Notes: generated by a model from the sequence alone, not told the origin. DNA of 64,000 bases from Bifidobacterium saimiriisciurei (GCF_010667655.1 NZ_WHZU01000008.1:1-64000), one strand, 5' to 3'. Counted from the first letter of the stretch, positions 47,243 to 57,130 are shown. Made by a program: numbers and translations.

Positions 47243-47794
47243 TTACTCGGCGATGAACTTGAGGAAGGCGTCGGCCTGAGCGCCGAGCTTGGCACGGTCC
47301 TCGTCGGAGAGGCCGAGCTCGCCGGTGCCCCAAGCTTCGGGAGCCAGCGTGACGCCGACCTGGTCGTCAAGCAGTTCGGCCTTGTTGAAGCCGAGCACCT
47401 CGGTGAGCTTGCCGCGGGTGCCGGCACCGGCGGACTGGCCGGCGACGGAGCTCAGCGCGATCTTCTTGCCGGCGAGCACGGAGGCGGATTCGGCCGGGAA
47501 CGGCTCCAGCGGGCGGGACAGCCAGTCGAGCAGGTTCTTCAGCACGCCCGGGTAGCTGTAGTTGTACTCCGGGGAGAAGATCCACACGCCATCGGCGAGC
47601 ACGACCTCGCGGCGCACGGCGGAGACGGCGTCGGGGGCCGGGTACTCGTCGTCCTGGCTGAAGAACGGGACGTTGGTGTAGTCGAGGAACTCGACTTCGG
47701 CGCGGTCGCCGACGAGCTTCTTGGCTTCCTCGGCGAGCTGCTTGTTGAAGCCGTTCTTGTGCAGAGAACCGACGATGAACAGAATCTTGGCCAT
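47243..47794 (-). CDS. NADPH-dependent FMN reductase family protein
   Basis: A 183-residue flavodoxin-fold reductase. The phosphate-binding IVGSLHKNGFNKQ start and SPEYNYSYPGVLKNLLDWLSR motif are typical of chromate, quinone or FMN reductases. The natural substrate is unknown. AGGAGGAAAC precedes ATG 47794. The divergent GntR regulator 219 bp away may control it, but that is a guess. Confidence 0.88.
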   Translation of the reverse strand: MAKILFIVGSLHKNGFNKQLAEEAKKLVGDRAEVEFLDYTNVPFFSQDDEYPAPDAVSAVRREVVLADGVWIFSPEYNYSYPGVLKNLLDWLSRPLEPFPAESASVLAGKKIALSSVAGQSAGAGTRGKLTEVLGFNKAELLDDQVGVTLAPEAWGTGELGLSDEDRAKLGAQADAFLKFIAE

Positions 47795-48013
47795 GTTTCC
47801 TCCTACGAACTCACAAACACTTACCCATAAGTATTTGAATCGGACATATAACGTTTCGAATCCATTGTCTCGCAACGGGTGCCCACGATTTGCCCTGAGA
47901 GAATCGACGACCGGAACCGTTGAAATATCAACGAAACGGATTTTCGACTGTATTATTTAAGCGATACAGTTCGTTACAGTCACCACAGCAGCCAGTTTGG
48001 AATCGAGGACCGG

Positions 48014-48382
48014 ATGACGTTCGCCATAGACCGCAGCAGCCCCACACCGGTATTCAATCAGATATACGTGCGGTTCGAGGGACTGATTCGCTCCGGGCTG
48101 ATGGAGGCGGGATCGCCGCTGCCGTCCATCCGCCAGCTCGCGCAGAGCCTCGACGTTTCGGCGAATTCGGTGAAGCACGCGTATGAAGACCTGGAGGCGA
48201 ACGGCCTGATCGTCACGAGCCCCGGCCGCAAGGCGCGCGTGGCCGAGCAGTCGCGTTTGGCATGCGATGTGCTGGCGGCCATCCAGTGCCTCGTCATGGC
48301 CGCGCACAAGCACAACGCCGACCTCACCGCCACGCAGAACGTAATCAGCACCGTCTGGGAGATGGAGCCGGAGGAGGACTGA
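48014..48382 (+). CDS. GntR-family regulator (YtrA-type, HTH only)
   Basis: A 122-residue protein. A winged HTH (PVFNQIYVRFEGLIRSGLM, PSIRQLAQSLDVSANSVKHA, YEDLEANGLI) is followed by a short C-terminal helical region, as in the YtrA subfamily. Such regulators usually control an ABC transporter, but none is adjacent here. GAGGA precedes the ATG. Confidence 0.88.
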   Translation: MTFAIDRSSPTPVFNQIYVRFEGLIRSGLMEAGSPLPSIRQLAQSLDVSANSVKHAYEDLEANGLIVTSPGRKARVAEQSRLACDVLAAIQCLVMAAHKHNADLTATQNVISTVWEMEPEED

Positions 48383-48500
48383 AGTACCTACGGCGCTGCG
48401 GTTTCGAGGTTTCGGGCCGGTCCATTAGACTTAGGGCACGGAACATGCCTGCCACGCAATGATTGCGCACGGAAGAACACACGCGTAAGGAGAACGCACC

Positions 48501-49082
48501 ATGCTGCTTAGCGACCACGACATCCTCGCCGCCCATGAGAACGGCAATATCTCGCTCGACCCGTGGACCCCGGAGATGGTGCAGCCGGCGTCGGTGGATG
48601 TGCGTCTCGACCGCTTCTTCCGCGTGTTCAACAGCCACAAGTACACGTATGTGGACCCGGCCGAGAACCAGGGCGACCTGACCGAGCAGTTCGAGGTGCC
48701 GGCGGACGAGCCGTGGATCCTGCACCCCGGCGAGTTCATCCTCGGCTCCACCTGGGAGTACGTGAAGCTCGACGCCTCCATCGCCGCCCGCCTTGAGGGC
48801 AAGAGCTCGCTCGGCCGCCTCGGCATCCTCACCCACTCCACCGCTGGATTCATCGACCCCGGCTTCGAGGGCCATATCACGCTGGAGCTTTCGAATGTAA
48901 GCACGCTTCCCGTGAAACTGTGGCCGGGCATGAAGATCGGCCAGATGTGCTTCTTCTCGCTGAGCTCCCCCGCCGACAACCCGTACGGCTCCGGCAAGCT
49001 CGGCTCGCACTACCAGGGCCAGCGCGGCCCGACCCCGAGCCGTTCGTACATCAACTTCTACCGCGCGGACGTGAACGACTGA
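48501..49082 (+). CDS. dcd: dCTP deaminase
   Basis: A 193-residue trimeric enzyme that deaminates dCTP toward dUMP or dUTP for thymidylate synthesis. [33 protein letters not shown] and [14 protein letters not shown] are family motifs. Whether it is bifunctional (dUMP-forming) cannot be settled by eye. AAGGAG precedes the ATG. Its stop codon directly abuts that of the convergent LacI gene. Confidence 0.95.
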   Translation: MLLSDHDILAAHENGNISLDPWTPEMVQPASVDVRLDRFFRVFNSHKYTYVDPAENQGDLTEQFEVPADEPWILHPGEFILGSTWEYVKLDASIAARLEGKSSLGRLGILTHSTAGFIDPGFEGHITLELSNVSTLPVKLWPGMKIGQMCFFSLSSPADNPYGSGKLGSHYQGQRGPTPSRSYINFYRADVND

Positions 49083-50171
49083 TCACTTCTCGTCGTAGGG
49101 CGAGGAGCGCCAGAAGAGCTCGGGCTTGAGCAGCCGGTGCCAGCGCTCGTCGCTCGTCACCGGCTGACCGTCGAGAATATCGCAGGTCATGCGCAGCAAC
49201 TCCTTGGCCACCACGTCGAGCGGCTGCTGGATCGACGGGAACGAGAACGCCTTCGCGATCGCCGAATTGTCGAATCCGGTGACCAATACCGGGCGGGAAA
49301 GAATGTTCACGTCGGGATTGCCGTCGATCACGGCATGCTTGACGATGTGGCTGATGCTGGAAAGCGCGCCGACCGCAAGATTGTCGGACGGGCAGACGAT
49401 GGCGTCGAGCCCCGGATGCCGCTTATACAGCTCGGCCGCGGCCTCCTCGCCGGCACGCATGGCCTCGACGGTGCCGATGGCCCATGAATCCAGCGGCTGA
49501 CCCTCATACATGCCGTCGGCAATCAGACCAGCCTCGTCAAGCGCGTCACGCCAGCCGGAGTAACGGTTGATGGCGGTGCCCGTACCGGAATTCCATCCGA
49601 TGTAGCCGATGCGCCGGCGCCCGGCGTCGATCAGCCGATGCGTCATTTCCTTGATGGCGCTATAACCATCGACATCCACCCACGGAATCTTCGCGGCGGT
49701 CTCCTCGTCGATGTTCCACGGGCGGCCGAACAGCACGAACGGCTGCTTGTGATCGATCAGCCACTGCGGGCGGGTGTCGCCCACCTCAAGCTCGTTGAGG
49801 ATGATCATATCGACGTCGGACTGCTCCATCAGGCTTTCGATGTGCCTGAGCTCGCCGGCCTCGTCGATGCGTGGGTACAGCATGATCTGCTTGCCGTCGT
49901 TGTTGGCCTCGGCGGCAAGCAGATGCAGGAACGCATCGAAGATCGGCGACGGCGCGCGATGGGCGCCGGCCGCGATGCCGACCGCCACGACGTCCGACCG
50001 TCCGGAACGCAGGCGCCGGGCCGAGGCGTTCGGCTTGTATCCAAGCTCCTTGATGGCCGCCTGTATCTTGGCCCGCGTGGATTCGGAGACGATGTCCGGG
50101 GAGTTGATGGCGTTCGATACCGTCTGGTGCGAGACACCGGCCCTGCGCGCCACATCACGGATGCTGACCAT
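49083..50171 (-). CDS. LacI-family transcriptional repressor
   Basis: A 362-residue repressor. The HTH (SIRDVARRAGVSHQTVSNAI), hinge helix (NASARRLRSGRSDVVAV) and periplasmic-binding-protein-like sugar domain are complete. The effector is unknown and no sugar genes adjoin it. AGAGGTG precedes ATG 50171. An operator-like sequence lies in its own promoter, suggesting autoregulation. Confidence 0.92.
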   Translation of the reverse strand: MVSIRDVARRAGVSHQTVSNAINSPDIVSESTRAKIQAAIKELGYKPNASARRLRSGRSDVVAVGIAAGAHRAPSPIFDAFLHLLAAEANNDGKQIMLYPRIDEAGELRHIESLMEQSDVDMIILNELEVGDTRPQWLIDHKQPFVLFGRPWNIDEETAAKIPWVDVDGYSAIKEMTHRLIDAGRRRIGYIGWNSGTGTAINRYSGWRDALDEAGLIADGMYEGQPLDSWAIGTVEAMRAGEEAAAELYKRHPGLDAIVCPSDNLAVGALSSISHIVKHAVIDGNPDVNILSRPVLVTGFDNSAIAKAFSFPSIQQPLDVVAKELLRMTCDILDGQPVTSDERWHRLLKPELFWRSSPYDEK

Positions 50172-50203
50172 ATGTTCACCTCTGTTTCGTTATCGGCGGC
50201 TAT

Positions 50204-50215
50204 CGAAACCGTTTA
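50204..50215. promoter_or_regulatory. LacI-type operator-like site
   Basis: CGAAACCGTTTA, a near-palindrome with a central CG, 33 bp upstream of the LacI ATG. It resembles the perfect GAAACCGGTTTC at 58679-58690. Confidence 0.45.
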
Positions 50216-50281
50216 ACACTGCCACCGATTATCCCACAGGATGTGAACGTTCTAGTAGCGTTGCCGCAACATGCAACAAAC

Positions 50282-53200
50282 TCACACGTGACGCCTCGAC
50301 ACCATACGCAGTACGAGCTTGTAGAGTTCGCTGCCCACGAGCACGAAAGCGGCGAGTCCGAGGCATTCGAGCCACTGATGCGGATCGAGCGGCGTGGTGC
50401 CGAAGGCGACGTTCAGCGCCGGCACATAGATGACCACGAGCTGCAACGCCACCGACAGCGCGATCGCACCCCACAGCCACTTGTTCGTGAACATGCCCTT
50501 GAACGCGGTCTGCGTGGCCGACCTTGCGGCGAGCGCGTTGAACAGCTGCGCGAACACGAGGATGGTGAAGCCTATGGTGCGCGCCATCACGATCTGCTCG
50601 TCGTGGGTGGCGCCCATGGCCGAGTCGTCGGTGAGCAGTCCGCCGGGCAGGTACAGGTCCATGCCGATGAGCGTCACGGCGGCCATGAGCAGGCCGACGA
50701 CGATGACGTCGCTCCACATTCGCGCGTCGATCACGCGGTCGCCGGGCTTGCGTGGCTTGCGGTTCATCACGTTTTCGATGGAGGGGTCGACGCCCATGGC
50801 CATGGCGGGCGCGGCGTCGGTGAGCAGGTTGATCCACAGCAGCTGCACGGCGAGCAGCGGCACGGTCACGCTTTCCGCGCCCGGCTCGCTGATGCCGAGG
50901 AATCCGGCGAGCAGCACGCCGCCGAACACGGTGAGCACTTCGCCCATGTTGGAGCTGAGCAGGTACCGCAGGAACTTGCGGATGTTGTCGAAGATGGAAC
51001 GGCCTTCCCGCACGGCGGCCACGATGGTGGCGAAGTTGTCGTCCGTCAGGATCATCTTCGCGGATTCCTTGGTCACTTCGGTGCCGGTGATGCCCATGGC
51101 CACGCCGATGTCCGCGGATTTCACGGCGGGGGCGTCGTTCACGCCGTCGCCGGTCATGGCCACGATCTCGCCTTGCGACTGCAATGCGTCGACGATCTTC
51201 ATCTTGTGTTCGGGGGCGACTCGTGCATACACGGAGACGTCGCGAACGGCCTTGTCGAATGCTTCCGGTCCGAGTCGGTCGAGGTCGTCACCGGTCAGCG
51301 CGGTGCCGGATTCGTCGATGATGCCGAGGTCCTTGGCGATGCGCGCCGCAGTGAGCGGATGGTCGCCGGTGATCATGACGGTACGTACGCCGGCCGCGTG
51401 CGCTTCGGCCACGGCGTCGCGCACCTCGGTGCGCGGCGGGTCGATGATGCCGACCATACCGGCCCATATCATGTCGCGTTCGATGACGTCCGCCTGGTCG
51501 GCGATGTCGACGGCGAGCGCGCCGGAACCATCCAGCTGAACGCCGTCGATGGCTTCAAGCGAGTTCACGCCCAACGGCCGGTATGCGGAGCCGAGCGTGC
51601 GGTACGCCTCTCCGGAGAGTCGTTCGACGTCGTCGAGGATTCGGCGGCGGTCGTCGTCGGCAAGCGGCCGCACCGCTCCCCCGACCGCGATGCGCGAACA
51701 GTACGAAAGCAGGACGTCCGGCGCGCCCTTGGCGTATGCGGTCAGCTGACCGCTCGCGCCGCCGACGGAATCCGCGTCCGGTGCGATAACGGTCATGCGT
51801 TTGCGGTCGGAGGTGAAGGGAATCTCCGCCGCGCGAACCAGGCTTTCGGAATCCCTCACGTCATTCCGACGAATCTTCCTGTCCCCCACGATCAACGCGA
51901 CCTCGGTGGGGTCGCCGACGATGCTGCCATCGTCGTTCAGCTGCCCGTTGTTGGCGATGGCGCCGATACGCAGCACGGCCGCCGACTCATCGAATCGCAC
52001 GGCATCGTCGCCGGTGTCATTGGCGCCATCGGCACCATCCGCAGAAAGAACACGACCATTCAGATCGGTCATCTCGCCGACCGGTTCGTATCCGGTGCCG
52101 GTGAGCAATACCTCGCCGGAGGGCGTGACCACACGTTGCACGGTCATCTCGTTGCGCGTCAACGTACCGGTCTTGTCGGAACAGATGACGGACGCCGACC
52201 CCAGCGTCTCCACCGAGGAGAGCTTCTTCACGATGGCGTGATGCCGGGCCATGCGCTGCACGCCAAGCGCCAGCACGACAGTGAGGATCGCCGCCAGGCC
52301 TTCGGGCACGGCGGCCACGGCCAGTGAGACGGCGAGCAGCAGCGATTCGATGATGTCCTGCGTGGAGTTGAAGCCGTAGACGACGGCCAGCAGCACAAGT
52401 ACGAGCACGGCGATGGCGCACACCGCCAGTCCGAGCACCTTGGAGACGAACGCGATCTCCTTCTGCAGCGGCGTCGGCTCCTCCTTCTGTTCGGAGAGCA
52501 TGCCGGCGATCTTGCCCACCTGCGTGTTCATGCCGGTGGCGGTCACGATGAACCGGCCGGTTCCCTGCGTCACCGACGTGCCGTTGAACACCATGTTCGT
52601 CCGGTCGCCTAACGCTGCGGCCGCAGCCAACGTCCCCGCGTTCTTGGTCACGGGCACGGATTCGCCGGTCAGCGAGGCCTCGGCCACATGCAGCGCTGCG
52701 GCCGCGAACAACCGGCCGTCCGCAGCCACGGTGTCGCCTTCGGCGAGCACCACCACGTCGCCCGGCACCACGTCGGAGGTCGGCACGGACACGGCCACGC
52801 CGTCGCGCAATACGGTGGCGTGGGCGGCGGCCATGCGCGAGAGCGCGGCCACCGCCTGCTCGGCCTTGGCCTCCTGCGCGTAGCCGAGCACGGCGTTCAC
52901 GATGAGGATCAATACGATGACGATGCAGTCGAACGGCAGCTTCTCCGCCTCGGCGGGATTGCTCGCCCGCTCGATGAACCATGCGACCAGCGAAATAGCC
53001 GTGGCCGCAAGCAGCAGGTACACCAACGGGTCGTTGAACTGCGCGAGGAACTTCCTCCACCTGGGCACGGGAGGCGCACCCGCGAGCTGATTCGGCCCGA
53101 ACTTCTCCAATCGTCGGGCGGCCTCGGCGGCGCCCAATCCCCGTTCGATGTCGGTGTGCAGCGCCGCGGCCACATCGTTCGCGGTGGCCAAGGACGGATC

Positions 53201-53311
53201 GTCGGGCACATGGAAATCGGCGTTGGCCCCGGTTGTTTTCGCATCGTTCGGCGCATCGGTCTGGTTCGGCGCCGGAGCGCCGGTCCGTTCGGTCGTCATG
53301 ATCTCGGTCAT
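50282..53311 (-). CDS. P2-type cation-transporting ATPase (Ca2+-ATPase-like)
   Basis: A 1009-residue pump with an N-terminal cation-ATPase domain (FGPNQLAG), TGESVPV, the membrane motif VPEGLAAIL with a calcium-type acidic residue, DKTGTLTRNEMTV, GDGVNDAPAVKSADIG and the C-terminal NLLTDAAPAMAMG helices. Calcium is the likely ion, but Na or Mn cannot be excluded. ATG 53311 follows AAAGGGG; the long upstream frame is untranslated. It is preceded by a 543-bp gap. Confidence 0.9.
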   Translation of the reverse strand: MTEIMTTERTGAPAPNQTDAPNDAKTTGANADFHVPDDPSLATANDVAAALHTDIERGLGAAEAARRLEKFGPNQLAGAPPVPRWRKFLAQFNDPLVYLLLAATAISLVAWFIERASNPAEAEKLPFDCIVIVLILIVNAVLGYAQEAKAEQAVAALSRMAAAHATVLRDGVAVSVPTSDVVPGDVVVLAEGDTVAADGRLFAAAALHVAEASLTGESVPVTKNAGTLAAAAALGDRTNMVFNGTSVTQGTGRFIVTATGMNTQVGKIAGMLSEQKEEPTPLQKEIAFVSKVLGLAVCAIAVLVLVLLAVVYGFNSTQDIIESLLLAVSLAVAAVPEGLAAILTVVLALGVQRMARHHAIVKKLSSVETLGSASVICSDKTGTLTRNEMTVQRVVTPSGEVLLTGTGYEPVGEMTDLNGRVLSADGADGANDTGDDAVRFDESAAVLRIGAIANNGQLNDDGSIVGDPTEVALIVGDRKIRRNDVRDSESLVRAAEIPFTSDRKRMTVIAPDADSVGGASGQLTAYAKGAPDVLLSYCSRIAVGGAVRPLADDDRRRILDDVERLSGEAYRTLGSAYRPLGVNSLEAIDGVQLDGSGALAVDIADQADVIERDMIWAGMVGIIDPPRTEVRDAVAEAHAAGVRTVMITGDHPLTAARIAKDLGIIDESGTALTGDDLDRLGPEAFDKAVRDVSVYARVAPEHKMKIVDALQSQGEIVAMTGDGVNDAPAVKSADIGVAMGITGTEVTKESAKMILTDDNFATIVAAVREGRSIFDNIRKFLRYLLSSNMGEVLTVFGGVLLAGFLGISEPGAESVTVPLLAVQLLWINLLTDAAPAMAMGVDPSIENVMNRKPRKPGDRVIDARMWSDVIVVGLLMAAVTLIGMDLYLPGGLLTDDSAMGATHDEQIVMARTIGFTILVFAQLFNALAARSATQTAFKGMFTNKWLWGAIALSVALQLVVIYVPALNVAFGTTPLDPHQWLECLGLAAFVLVGSELYKLVLRMVSRRHV

Positions 53312-53854
53312 GATATCCCCTTTGGGTTCCGCCGCAGAGTAGTCAATCCCCCGGAATCGGGACCATCGTCGGACCGCCGTCGCTGTTGCCGGCCGGCTCC
53401 GTCGGTATCGTCCCGCATCCCACGAAATTGTGCGGATACCTTCCCCGCGCCATACTGCACGCGCGGTTACCGGTATTCTATCGGCCGACAACATCCAACA
53501 CGACTGACAGTTATGCAGATTCTGTCGTTTTGCCGCATCACGCGGCATCCGCCGTGCGCCATATGGCCCAGAAGCTCCCGCCGTACCATATCCAGCGCGT
53601 CAAGCAATACGACAACCCGCCGATTCCTGTCCATTGCGCCGCTTCAAAACGTGGATTATAAACAAAACCACGGCGCCAACAATGGCGTTGACGCCGGCCA
53701 AAACATCCCATCGGCCGCACGGAAAACCGGCGGCAGGCCCGCAACCGCGAAATCCCGTAACGGCTCAAGGCATCGCGCCGATCGGCGAAAACCCCACAGA
53801 ACCCCTACGCCAAACGCCGAATCCTACGGAACCCCTTGTGGGACAATGGAATCT
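53312..53854. other. 543-bp divergent intergenic gap
   Basis: It separates the P2 ATPase and rlmB starts. I see no gene, tRNA or strong terminator. Only small hairpins (for example TGCCGCATCACGCGGCA, about 53531-53547) and C-rich stretches near 53790-53840. Promoters for both genes must lie here but were not assigned with confidence. Confidence 0.5.
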
Positions 53855-54853
53855 ATGGCTATGAAGAAAGGGCCGACCAAGGGGTCTGGCGGAAAACATC
53901 GTAATAAGCTGCGCGGGCATGGGCCCACTCCCAAGGCCGAGGACCGCGTGTACCACAAGGCATACCGGGCCAAGAAGGCGGCCGACCGCCGCAAGATGGC
54001 CGATCCTCGTCTGGCGGCGAAGCGTCGCGCGGCGAAGTTCACTTCGGATTCCGATGATCTGGTCATCGGCCGCAACTCGGTGCTCGAGGCGCTGCGCGTA
54101 GGCGTTCCCGCGAAGGAACTGTACATCGCGGCCCGCATCGAGCACGACGACCGCACGCGCGAGATCGTGCGTCTGGCGGGTGCCCACGGCCTGCATCTGC
54201 TCGAGGCCGACCGTCTGGAGATCGACCGCATCGCGCGTTCGAGCAATCATCAGGGCGTGGTGCTCAAGGCCATGCCGTACCAGTATCATTCGCTGCAGGA
54301 GCTGGCCGACCGCGCCGACAAGAAGGCCCGTGCCATGGAGGCCGCCGGTCCCGCCGCGCAGATCAAGGCCCGCCCGCTGTTCATCGCGCTCGATGGCGTG
54401 ACCGATCCGCAGAACCTCGGCGCCGTCATCCGTTCGGCCGCCGCGTTCGGCGCCAACGGCGTGATTCTGCCGGAACGTCGCTCCGCCTCGGTGACGGCCG
54501 CCGCGTGGAAGGTTTCCGCCGGCGCCGCCGCGCATATGCCGGTCGCCCGCGTCGTGAACCTCACCAAGGCCATCGAAAGCCTGAAGGAACGCGGCTACTA
54601 CGCCGTCGGTCTGGACGGTGGCGGCGACGCGCTCGTCGGCGAGACCAACTTCGAGACCGATCCTCTCATCGTGGTGCTCGGCTCGGAGGGCAAGGGCCTG
54701 AGCCGTCTGGTCCGCGAGGCCTGCGACTCCATCGCCGGCATCCCGATCACGTCGATGGTCGAATCGCTCAACGCCTCCGTGGCCGCGGGCATCAGCCTCT
54801 ACGCCGTGGCCCGCGCCCGCCGCGAGGCCGCCGCAGCCGCCGCTGCGAAGTAA
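53855..54853 (+). CDS. rlmB: 23S rRNA 2'-O-methyltransferase, SpoU/TrmH family (RlmB-like)
   Basis: A 332-residue methyltransferase. A basic N-terminal extension (KKGPTKGSGGKHRNKLRGHG) precedes the substrate-binding domain. The SPOUT domain has LDGVTDPQNLGAVIRS, VVLGSEGKGLS and ITSMVESLNASVAAG, the three knot motifs. ATG 53855 or 53861 is possible. No ribosome site is present; GACAAT (53842-53847) lies 7 nt upstream of 53855, so it may be leaderless. Confidence 0.9.
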   Translation: MAMKKGPTKGSGGKHRNKLRGHGPTPKAEDRVYHKAYRAKKAADRRKMADPRLAAKRRAAKFTSDSDDLVIGRNSVLEALRVGVPAKELYIAARIEHDDRTREIVRLAGAHGLHLLEADRLEIDRIARSSNHQGVVLKAMPYQYHSLQELADRADKKARAMEAAGPAAQIKARPLFIALDGVTDPQNLGAVIRSAAAFGANGVILPERRSASVTAAAWKVSAGAAAHMPVARVVNLTKAIESLKERGYYAVGLDGGGDALVGETNFETDPLIVVLGSEGKGLSRLVREACDSIAGIPITSMVESLNASVAAGISLYAVARARREAAAAAAAK

Positions 54854-54910
54854 GGAACGGCGGAACGCCACCGCAAAACACATCGATCACATCGGTGCGG
54901 GAAACCACGC

Positions 54911-54949
54911 AATATGCCCCATGTCGCATCACGCGGCATGGGGCATATT
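54911..54949 (+). terminator. Hairpin after rlmB
   Basis: AATATGCCCCATG paired with CATGGGGCATATT, a perfect 13-bp stem that ends 1 bp before array A2. No T-run. Confidence 0.6.
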
Positions 54950-54950
54950 C

Positions 54951-55195
54951 GGTTCCTGTTCGTCGTATCACTACAACCAACAGGAACCCATCAGCCAATA
55001 CGGTTCCCATCCGTCGCGCATTCACGAACGAACAGGAATCATACGACGGCTACGGTTCCCATCCGTTCCTGTCCATGTGACCGACAGGAATCCAGGAAAC
55101 CGCACGGTTCCTGTTCGTCGCGCGCATGACGACCAACAGGAACCCGAAAAGCTGCACGGTTCCTGTTCGTCGTGCATTCACGAACGAACGGGAAC
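54951..55195. repeat. Array A2: five palindromic units, period 50-52 bp
   Basis: Same family as 34315-34592. Units start at 54951, 55002, 55054, 55106 and 55156, each a 37- to 39-bp palindrome with arms GGTTCCTGTTCGT or GGTTCCCATCCGT and the inverse ACAGGAA[CT]C, separated by 13-bp spacers. Spacer sequences differ. It fills the convergent gap between rlmB and the DUF4032 gene. Confidence 0.85.
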
Positions 55196-55249
55196 CGCAT
55201 CGGCCGTCTTCATCTCCTCAGTACATCGGTACGCCACTACCAGCCTGTG

Positions 55250-56653
55250 CTAGCTCGCCCATACGGCGGCGTCGGGATCGTAATCCGGATCGTATCCGTC
55301 GTCGCCATACGACGATTCGTCGTCGATCACGCCGGCGTCGGCGTCGGCGTTGATGGCGTCCATCACCTTGGCATCGATCTTGTACTGCGGCAGCACGTTT
55401 TCGATGTAGCTGTTCACGGCCTCCGCCATCGGCACGTCATGACCGACCTTTTCGGCGAGGAACCAACGATGGTCAAGGATTTCGTGGAAGAACTGCGCCG
55501 GCTCGATCTGCGAACGGTATTCCTTCGGAATCATGCGCACGGTCGGCTCGAACACCTCGCGCATCCAGTCGGTGGCCACGATTTCCAGATCCTCGCCCTG
55601 ACGCCATGTCGACGTGCGGTAGGCATCCAGGTCGTTGAGCAGTCGGCGCGCCTGGTTCTCCTGCACGTCGAGGCCGGTGAGCCTCAGCAGCTTGCGCGAG
55701 GCATAGCCGGCGTCGACCACGCGCGGACGCACACGCACGCGGTTGCCGTCCTCCGACGTGTTCATCTCGAGCTCGTCCACGTCGAATCCAAGCTGGTTGA
55801 GCTTGTTGACTCGCTTCTCAATCTTCCACATCTCGTCGGGGCTGAAGCTCTCCACGTCGGTCAGCGCGCTCCACAGCGAATGGTAGCGCTCGACCAGGCG
55901 GTTGCCCACCTCGATCTCGTCCACGTCGTCGGGCAGCAGCTTGCCGGAGCTCAGATCCATCAGTTCGCCGATGATGTTCGTCCGCGCCAGGTCGATGTCG
56001 TATTCGCGCTGGCCTTCCGTCAACGTCGGGTAGAGCGCGCCGGTCTCGGCGTCCACGAGCACGGCGGCGAAGCAGTCGGCGTCGCGCAGGAACAGCACGT
56101 TCGACAGCGACACATCGCCCCAGTAGAAGCCGATGAGATGCAGCCGCACGAGCAGCACGGCGAGCGCGTCGATCAGACGGTCGGCGGTATCCTCGCGCAG
56201 GTTTCGCGCGAACAGTGCACGATACGGCAGCGAGAACTTGAGATGCTGGGTGACGAGCATGGCCTCGAGCGGCTTGCCGTCGCGGTCGTGCCGGCCAGTA
56301 ACGACGGCGATCGGCTTGACGGACGGCACGTCGATCTTCTCGAGCTGACGCAGCAGCTCGTACTCGCGCTGCGCCACCGACTGCGTGATCTCCTTCATCG
56401 CATACACGTCGTTGCCCACGCGCACGAATCGCACGACGTGGCGGGAGATGCCGCGCGGCAGGTTGGCGAGCAGGTCGTCCGGCCACTGCGAGAGCGGCTT
56501 ATGCCACGGCAGCGTGAACATCTTCGGGTTCGAACTCGCGGCGGTGATCTTCAGCGCCTTCGGTTCGCCGGCCCGTTTGCCTCCGACCGCTTCGTCGGAG
56601 GCCTTCACCGATGTGGCCTGTACAAGTCTGGGATCCAATTCCACGTTTTCCAT
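55250..56653 (-). CDS. DUF4032 protein with protein-kinase-like fold
   Basis: A 467-residue actinobacterial protein. The N-terminal half resembles lipopolysaccharide-kinase-like folds: VRFVRVGNDVYAMKEI (Lys in a VAIK-like strand), a catalytic-loop-like GFYWGDVSLSNVLFLRD, and VLVDAETG in place of DFG. The DUF4032 domain follows, and an Asp/Tyr-rich acidic tail ends it. Its substrate is unknown. TAAGTT (56661-56666) lies 7 nt before ATG 56653, with no ribosome site. Confidence 0.82.
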   Translation of the reverse strand: MENVELDPRLVQATSVKASDEAVGGKRAGEPKALKITAASSNPKMFTLPWHKPLSQWPDDLLANLPRGISRHVVRFVRVGNDVYAMKEITQSVAQREYELLRQLEKIDVPSVKPIAVVTGRHDRDGKPLEAMLVTQHLKFSLPYRALFARNLREDTADRLIDALAVLLVRLHLIGFYWGDVSLSNVLFLRDADCFAAVLVDAETGALYPTLTEGQREYDIDLARTNIIGELMDLSSGKLLPDDVDEIEVGNRLVERYHSLWSALTDVESFSPDEMWKIEKRVNKLNQLGFDVDELEMNTSEDGNRVRVRPRVVDAGYASRKLLRLTGLDVQENQARRLLNDLDAYRTSTWRQGEDLEIVATDWMREVFEPTVRMIPKEYRSQIEPAQFFHEILDHRWFLAEKVGHDVPMAEAVNSYIENVLPQYKIDAKVMDAINADADAGVIDDESSYGDDGYDPDYDPDAAVWAS

Positions 56654-56684
56654 AATCACCAACTTACCCAATCCGCGTGATTTG

Positions 56685-57085
56685 ACGCATGAATCACCTG
56701 ATACCCTCGCATATCCCGATTCATACGCATCCTCGTTGTGCACGAATCACCCGATGCACTCGTATATCCGCTTTCGCCGCGCATGAATCATGCAATATAC
56801 CCATATACGCTCATTCATCCCCCCATCTCCACTACTCACGAATCGGCGGATATGCCTATATCTCCTGATTCATGCACAACTCATTCGTCCATGAATCACG
56901 CGATATACGTGTATCCATCGATTCGTGCACAACGGCCGATGGATGAGACTGCAATAAACGATAGTTTTAATCAAATTACTATCGATGAATAAATCACGAA
57001 TCGTCGAATATATCGGCATATCCGCATTCGTGCGAAATAGGCGCATGCACGGATCACGCGATATATCGATAAGCATCGATTCATG
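56685..57085. repeat. Array B2: palindromic repeats of the 53-bp family
   Basis: GAATC or GGATC cores occur at 56691, 56744, 56785, 56840, 56893, 56998 and 57051. The spacing is mostly 53 bp, with one 41-bp and one 55-bp step and one double step of 105 bp over a decayed unit. Arms are CATGAATC or CACGAATC and GATTCATG or GATTCGTG, as in 18718-19242. It lies upstream of the DUF4032 gene and downstream of msmK. A short AT-rich segment (about 56951-56996) interrupts it. Confidence 0.8.
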
Positions 57086-57102
57086 CCGCGAACGCATAAG
57101 GA

Positions 57103-57130
57103 AGCCCCGCAACCAGCATTGGCTGCGGGG
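57103..57130 (-). terminator. msmK terminator candidate
   Basis: GCCCCGCA paired with TGCGGGGC around a 12-base partly paired loop; on the minus strand TTCCTTATG follows. It lies about 200 bp after the msmK stop, beyond another GC-rich hairpin (about 57240-57283). Confidence 0.5.
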
